The position numbers were made by a program, and so were the translations under genes. From Bradyrhizobium diazoefficiens (GTDB taxonomy: Bacteria; Pseudomonadota; Alphaproteobacteria; Rhizobiales; Xanthobacteraceae): a stretch of 64,000 nt of DNA. The notes under the pieces were generated by a model, which was given only the letters and a program-made list of their open reading frames with translations, was not told where the DNA came from and did not search any database. How positions within the stretch are numbered: position 1 is the first letter of the stretch; each line of letters opens with the position of its first letter. Location of the stretch: positions 7,344,501 through 7,408,500 of the forward strand of contig NZ_CP067102.1 of assembly GCF_016616885.1 (NCBI RefSeq), read 5' to 3'. Shown here piece by piece: positions 59,669 through 64,000 of this stretch.

Positions 59669-61963
59669 ATGCTCGACTATAACCAGCCGATCGACCGGGC
59701 CAGACATCCGACGATGTCGGAGGCCCCGCAGCGGAAGTCCGAGGCCAGCTTCAACGTGCTGGAGCTCGTCAGCCTGCTATGGCGCCGCAAGATTGCGATC
59801 GCCTCCGCGGCGCTGATCGGCGCGTGTCTCGCCGTCACCGTCGGCAAAAGCCTGACACCCCGCTACACCGCGACCGCCCAGCTTTATGTCGACCCGCGCG
59901 AGCTTCAGCTCGTCGATCGCGAGCTCACACCGCGCGCGCAGGACGTCTCCGGCATGTCCATGGTGGTGGAGAGCCAGGCGCGCCTGATCACGTCCAACGG
60001 CGTGCTGCTGCAGGTGATCCAGCAGGCCAATCTCGACAAGGATCCGGAATTCGGCGGCGGCGGCGATGCCAAGACCTTGATGAATTCGCTGCTGGGCCTG
60101 ATCGGCCTTCAGCCGCGCGCGCCGTCCGCGGCCGACATCAAGGACGTGCAGCTTGCGGCACTCGACGCGCTGAACAAGCACATCACGATTCGAAAGGGCG
60201 ACAAGAGCTTCATCGTCGACATCGAGGTCTGGTCGACCGACCCCGCGAAGGCGGCGATGCTCGCCAATACGCTGACCAACACCTACCTCACGGATTCCCG
60301 CAATTCGCAGGCGCTGGCGGCGCGGCGCGCCACCGGTGAATTGTCCGGCCGGCTGAAGGAGCTGCGCGAGCGGCTGCGCAACGCCGAGACCGCGCTTGCC
60401 ACCTACAAGGCACAGAACAACTTCGTCGGCACCCAGGACTCGCTGATCAGCGATCAGCAACTCTCCAATAGCAACCAGCGGCTGTCCGCGGCCCGCGCGG
60501 CGACGATGGACGCGCAGGCGCGGCTGGACCAGATCGAGGCGAACAAGCGGACCGCTGCGGATGCAGGCGCCATTCCCGAAGCCCTGCAGTCGCCGACGAT
60601 CGCGAACCTCCGCGCGCAATATGCCGATTCCCGCAAGAAATATGCCGAGCAGACCGCCGAGCTCGGCCCGCGGCACCCGGCGCTGCGGCAGACCGAAAAG
60701 CAGGTCGAGGATCTCAAGCGCACCATCAGCGAGGAGATCGAGCGCTTTGCGCTGTCGGCCAAGAACGATCTGACCCGCGCCCGCGACTACGAGGCGTCGC
60801 TCAACCGGGCGCTGGAAGTGCAGAAGCGGCAGAGCGTGCAGCTCAGCCAGGCCGCGGTGCGGCTGCGCGAGCTCGAGCGCGAGGCCGATGCCAGCCGCGA
60901 CGTCTATCAATCCTTCCTCAAGCGCTCGCGCGAGACCGAGGAGCAGGAGACCCTGAACACGTCGGCTGCCCGCGTCATCGGCGAAGCCACGGTGCCGCAG
61001 CGGCGCTCGTTCCCGCCGGCGATGAGCCTGTTCGCGATGATCGGCTTCATCTTCGGTGGTCTTGCCGCCGCCTGCTGGTTCGTTGCGGCCGAGCATCTGT
61101 TCAACGGCGCGACCGCCCCCGAACCGAGCCGCCGCGAGCGCACGCCGGCGCCGGATCTTACGAGACCTCAGCCCGAAGCCGCGGCGCCGCCACCTGCGCT
61201 CGCGCTGGTCGAGAAGCCGCTGATCGCCCGCCTTCAGGAGGCCGACGTCATCCGCACGCTCGGCGCCATTCTCGCCACCGGCAGCGGCGTCGATCTGACC
61301 CGCGTCGGCTGGCCGACGCTGCGCCCCGGATTTCCGCTGACGACGCTGCTCAACGCCTTGCGCGACATGCGGGCGGCGATGGCCCGCCGCGCCGGCGGCA
61401 AGACCATGCCGGTGATGGCGCTGATCGGCGCCGGTGATATCACCGGGCGCAGTGTGACCGCGCTGAATTTCGCGCTCGCAGCCGCGCGCGACGGCAGCCG
61501 CGTGCTGATGATTGACGCCGACCATCAGGCGCACACGCTCTCGAACAGGATCAATCGTCCCGGCAAGAGCGAGCCGAACAAGCTTGGCTGGCTCTCGATC
61601 GGCAGCAAGGCCGCGCGCGAGATCAAGACCGTCAACGGCATCTCGGTGCTGCCGGCGGCCGAGAATGACGCCGCCAAGGCCGCTGACGCCATCCGCAAGG
61701 CAATCGCACAGGCGCGTTCGGCCGGCGGCTATGATCTCGTCATTCTCGACGGCCCCGCGATGCCGCTCTCGGCCGCAGGTCGCAAGCTGCTCGACAGCAC
61801 CGACGCGCTGGTGGCGGTGCTGCCGACCAGCCTCGACATCAACGACAGCATGGAAGAGATTCTGGCCACGCTCGGCGGCGCCCAGCGCAAGCTCGTCGGC
61901 GTCGTGCTCGACGAGCTCCCCCCCGCAACCCAAACGCGCCAGCGAGGCAAACAATATGCTTGA
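59669..61963 (+). CDS. Polysaccharide chain-length / BY-kinase-like protein with degenerate P-loop
   Basis: A 764-residue inner-membrane protein of the Wzz/GumC-ExoP class. A first membrane helix (about residues 41-60), the Wzz domain (residues 65-190), long coiled coils (residues 225-420) and a second helix (residues 450-478) are clear, with PPAMSLFAMIGFIFGG just before it. The cytoplasmic end resembles BY-kinases: Walker A' VLMIDADHQ (612-620) and Walker B YDLVILDG (688-695) are kept, but the P-loop is GAGDITGRS (587-595), with Arg in place of Lys, and no tyrosine cluster ends the protein. It probably controls chain length without kinase activity. Its last 8 bp overlap the next gene. Confidence 0.88.
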   Translation: MLDYNQPIDRARHPTMSEAPQRKSEASFNVLELVSLLWRRKIAIASAALIGACLAVTVGKSLTPRYTATAQLYVDPRELQLVDRELTPRAQDVSGMSMVVESQARLITSNGVLLQVIQQANLDKDPEFGGGGDAKTLMNSLLGLIGLQPRAPSAADIKDVQLAALDALNKHITIRKGDKSFIVDIEVWSTDPAKAAMLANTLTNTYLTDSRNSQALAARRATGELSGRLKELRERLRNAETALATYKAQNNFVGTQDSLISDQQLSNSNQRLSAARAATMDAQARLDQIEANKRTAADAGAIPEALQSPTIANLRAQYADSRKKYAEQTAELGPRHPALRQTEKQVEDLKRTISEEIERFALSAKNDLTRARDYEASLNRALEVQKRQSVQLSQAAVRLRELEREADASRDVYQSFLKRSRETEEQETLNTSAARVIGEATVPQRRSFPPAMSLFAMIGFIFGGLAAACWFVAAEHLFNGATAPEPSRRERTPAPDLTRPQPEAAAPPPALALVEKPLIARLQEADVIRTLGAILATGSGVDLTRVGWPTLRPGFPLTTLLNALRDMRAAMARRAGGKTMPVMALIGAGDITGRSVTALNFALAAARDGSRVLMIDADHQAHTLSNRINRPGKSEPNKLGWLSIGSKAAREIKTVNGISVLPAAENDAAKAADAIRKAIAQARSAGGYDLVILDGPAMPLSAAGRKLLDSTDALVAVLPTSLDINDSMEEILATLGGAQRKLVGVVLDELPPATQTRQRGKQYA

Positions 61964-62762
61964 GCGCCGCGTCAATCTGGATGGCCGGGCCGCGACCGCC
62001 GAGGTGCCACGGATCACCGTCGGCGGCCTTCGCATGGCCGCCCTCGACGTGGAAGCGACCGCCGATTTCATGATCGAGGCGACCGATCCGCGTCATCGCA
62101 TCGGCCGCCCACTGTATCTGACGTCGGCCAATGGCGAGGTGCTGGCGCGCTGCTCGACAGAGCCGCAGACCGAGCGCCTGTTCCGCGCCGCCGATCTGAT
62201 CAACGCCGACGGCCAGCCGCTGGTGGCGGCGTCACGACTGCAGTCCTGGTTTCCGTTGCCAGAGCGCGTGGCCACGACGGACTTGTTTCATGTTGTCGCG
62301 CGGAAGGCGGAAGTTGCTGGCCGCAGCTTCTACATGCTCGGCGCCAGCGAGGACGAGAACGCCGCCGCGGTCAGGAAAGTCCAGAACCTGTATCCCAAGC
62401 TCAAGATCGTCGGATACAGCCATGGCTATCTCAGCGGCGACGCGTTGCGGGCCAAGGTCGAGGAGATCAACGCCCTCGCGCCGGATTGCCTGTGGGTCGC
62501 ACTCGGCGTGCCCAACGAGCAGGCCTTCGTCGAGGAATACACGCCGCTGCTGACCAATGTCGGCGTCATCAAGACCTCGGGCGGCCTGTTCAATTTCCTG
62601 TCGGGCAGCCGCTCGCGCGCACCGCAATGGATGCAGCGGATCGGACTCGAATGGGCCTGGCGTACCTGGCTCGAGCCGCGCCGCCTGTTCTGGCGCTATT
62701 TGACCACCAACCCTCGCGCGATCTATCTTCTCTTCAGCCGCAATCGGCCCTTCAATCGCTGA
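61956..62762 (+). CDS. WecG/TagA/CpsF-family glycosyltransferase
   Basis: A 268-residue enzyme of the GT26 family, which adds a N-acetylmannosamine-type or uronic sugar to a lipid-linked acceptor. Landmarks: YLTSANGEVLARCSTEPQTE, then LINADGQPLVAASRLQ with the catalytic Asp region (NADG), FYMLGASEDENAAAVRKVQN, LWVALGVPNEQAFVEEYTPL and VIKTSGGLFNFLSGSRSRAP with QWMQRIGLEWAWR. The last element (QRIGLEWxWR) is diagnostic. The ATG at 61956 overlaps the chain-length gene by 8 bp, so they are translationally coupled. Confidence 0.92.
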   Translation: MLERRVNLDGRAATAEVPRITVGGLRMAALDVEATADFMIEATDPRHRIGRPLYLTSANGEVLARCSTEPQTERLFRAADLINADGQPLVAASRLQSWFPLPERVATTDLFHVVARKAEVAGRSFYMLGASEDENAAAVRKVQNLYPKLKIVGYSHGYLSGDALRAKVEEINALAPDCLWVALGVPNEQAFVEEYTPLLTNVGVIKTSGGLFNFLSGSRSRAPQWMQRIGLEWAWRTWLEPRRLFWRYLTTNPRAIYLLFSRNRPFNR

Positions 62763-62777
62763 GAAGAGTAGAACGCC

Positions 62778-63770
62778 ATGAATGACCGGCCGACTGTTCT
62801 CGTCACAGGAGGTGCGGGCTATATCGGCTCGCATGCCTGCCGCGCCCTTTCCGCTGCCGGCTATCGGCCCGTCGTGTACGACAATCTCACAACAGGTCAT
62901 CGCAGCTTCGTGGCGGGGGAGCTGGTGACGGGCGATCTGCTCGATGGCACGACGCTGGCGCGCGCCTTTGCCGACCACAGAATCGCGGCGGTGATGCATT
63001 TCGCAGCCGCAAGCCTTGTCGGCGAGTCCATGACCGACCCGCAGAAATATTACATCAACAACGTCCAGGGCACGCTGTCGCTGCTTCAGGCGATGCGCAA
63101 TGCCGGCTGCAACCGCATCGTGTTCTCCTCGACTGGTGCGGTCTATGGCAACGCCGATTCCAAGGCGCTGCCGGAGGACTTTCCCTGCGCGCCGATCAAC
63201 CCTTACGGTGCTTCGAAGTGGATGATCGAGCGCATGCTTGCCGACTACCGCGCGGCTTACGGCTTCGGCGCGTTCTGCCTGCGGTATTTCAATGCCAGCG
63301 GCGCCGATCCGGCCAGCGGCATCGGCGAATTGCGTGACAACGAGACGCATCTCATTCCGCGCGCCATGATGGCGCTGCAGGGGCATGTCGACTTCGCCGT
63401 GTTCGGCGACGACTACGACACGCCCGACGGCACCGCGATCCGCGACTACATCCACGTGACCGACCTCGCCGCGGCACACGTCGCGGCGCTGAAGCTGCTG
63501 GAAACTGGACATGCCGGCGGCAGCTTCAATCTCGGCACGGGCTCAGGCTTCTCGGTGCGCGAGATCCTCACCGCCATCAAGCAGGAGACCGGCCGCGAGG
63601 TGCCGCACACCGTCAAGCCGCGCCGCGCCGGTGATCCCACTTATCTCGTCGCAGACCCCTCTGCTGCGCGAAAGATGCTGGGCTTCGTACCGGGCCATTC
63701 CGACCTGTCGACCGTGATCCGCACCGCCTGGGCCTGGCACCAGAAGGCCCATCCGCTCAGGTCGCGCTAG
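62778..63770 (+). CDS. galE: UDP-glucose 4-epimerase GalE
   Basis: GalE interconverts UDP-glucose and UDP-galactose and supplies UDP-galactose for the locus. The 330 residues start VLVTGGAGYIGSHACRALSA (NAD motif GxxGxxG); the catalytic Ser/Thr region is VFSSTGAVYGNADSKALPED and the active-site pair is NPYGASKWMIERMLADYRAA (Tyr-x-x-x-Lys). RYFNASGADPASGIGE and RDYIHVTDLAAAHVAAL are family-typical. It follows the CpsF-type gene by 15 bp, in the same operon. The last 230 bp of the window after galE hold nothing that I can support. Confidence 0.95.
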   Translation: MNDRPTVLVTGGAGYIGSHACRALSAAGYRPVVYDNLTTGHRSFVAGELVTGDLLDGTTLARAFADHRIAAVMHFAAASLVGESMTDPQKYYINNVQGTLSLLQAMRNAGCNRIVFSSTGAVYGNADSKALPEDFPCAPINPYGASKWMIERMLADYRAAYGFGAFCLRYFNASGADPASGIGELRDNETHLIPRAMMALQGHVDFAVFGDDYDTPDGTAIRDYIHVTDLAAAHVAALKLLETGHAGGSFNLGTGSGFSVREILTAIKQETGREVPHTVKPRRAGDPTYLVADPSAARKMLGFVPGHSDLSTVIRTAWAWHQKAHPLRSR

Positions 63771-64000
63771 ACGCCCGTATTGCGACTTGCCGGTGGGGCC
63801 CCTGAGCGGCTAAAGAGACGATCACAGCCAGCGGCGGCGCATGTTCCCGTCCGCCGCATGTTGCTCTTATGGCCGCCGATGGAAGCGGCATGTGAGGCTC
63901 CGCCAATGGCGCGAGCCAGTTCTTCATAGCGAAAGCCACGATCGAGCCCGCGCATCAGCCTGCTTTCAGGCGCGGCCCAAGGAGCACGGAGCGAATGCAT
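63771..64000. other. Right edge of window, no supported gene
   Basis: This 230-bp stretch shows only weak overlapping frames on the minus strand without ribosome binding sites or recognisable sequence. A gene beginning further right may have its control region here. Confidence 0.35.

Noticed and set aside
59777..62071. 764-codon minus-strand frame opposite the chain-length protein gene
   Set aside because: Antisense shadow with Arg/Ala/His-rich sequence and no recognisable domain; the plus-strand protein is clearly real.
62232..63512. 426-codon minus-strand frame opposite the CpsF-type and galE genes
   Set aside because: It spans two well-recognised plus-strand genes and has no ribosome binding site or domain.
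63767..64000. 77- and 60-codon minus-strand frames at the right edge
   Set aside because: They overlap each other in different frames and show no recognisable protein; the region may be non-coding.

Overview
The window looks like chromosomal DNA of a Bradyrhizobium-type alphaproteobacterium (order Hyphomicrobiales). The evidence is high G+C in most genes, a CIRCE-controlled groESL pair, a hisZ-hisG pair, a c550-type cytochrome very close to what I remember of Bradyrhizobium CycA, a FixK/FNR-type box, an SbmA/BacA-like ABC transporter, many short exported proteins of unknown function and several families of long imperfect palindromic repeats at gene ends. I ran no database search; all family calls come from reading the translated sequence.

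Layout. 1-9 kb: ubiA (cut by the window edge), an exported protein, rsmE, two regulators, hisZ-hisG, a membrane-anchored glycosyltransferase overlapping a ChbG/HpnK-type deacetylase gene, and a DUF2076 protein. 9-18 kb: an L,D-transpeptidase, a CheZ-like phosphatase away from other chemotaxis genes, a lipoprotein, groES-groEL, two exported proteins and an LctP-type permease. 18-27.7 kb: an ABC transporter, a TorF-type porin, a histone-H1-like protein, glcD/glcE/glcF split by a monooxygenase gene on the other strand, and cytochrome c. The LctP permease and GlcDEF probably act together on lactate or glycolate. 27.7-31.6 kb: hydrolase, small exported proteins, TPR protein, zinc-free L36 and an amidohydrolase with a 37-bp palindromic operator.

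31.6-38.0 kb is the most unusual part. About 6.4 kb of lower-G+C DNA lies between the intact amidohydrolase gene and a second, near-identical copy of only its last ~292 bp. The insert holds two outer-membrane barrel proteins, a small secreted protein, a perfect FNR/FixK box in front of a gene reduced to its signal peptide, and a translationally coupled pair of DUF1254/DUF1214 proteins, one with a Sec-type and one with a Tat-type leader. No transposase or integrase gene is visible.

38.3-51 kb is rich in redox and electrophile-stress functions: DoxX, NmrA, two divergent HxlR-oxidoreductase pairs with palindromes between them, then LysR / SDR (broken by an in-frame stop) / pirin / WrbA. Between them lie a phasin, a histidine-rich repeat protein, a haloacid dehalogenase, a YbaK deacylase, a nucleotide cyclase with a disturbed 5' end, and a TctC pseudogene with a large internal deletion. 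51-64 kb is a polysaccharide locus: O-antigen-ligase-like protein, four glycosyltransferases, CelD-type acetyltransferase, two methyltransferases, a Wzz/BY-kinase-like chain-length protein with a degenerate P-loop, and galE. No flippase or outer-membrane export gene is inside the window, so the locus probably continues beyond it.
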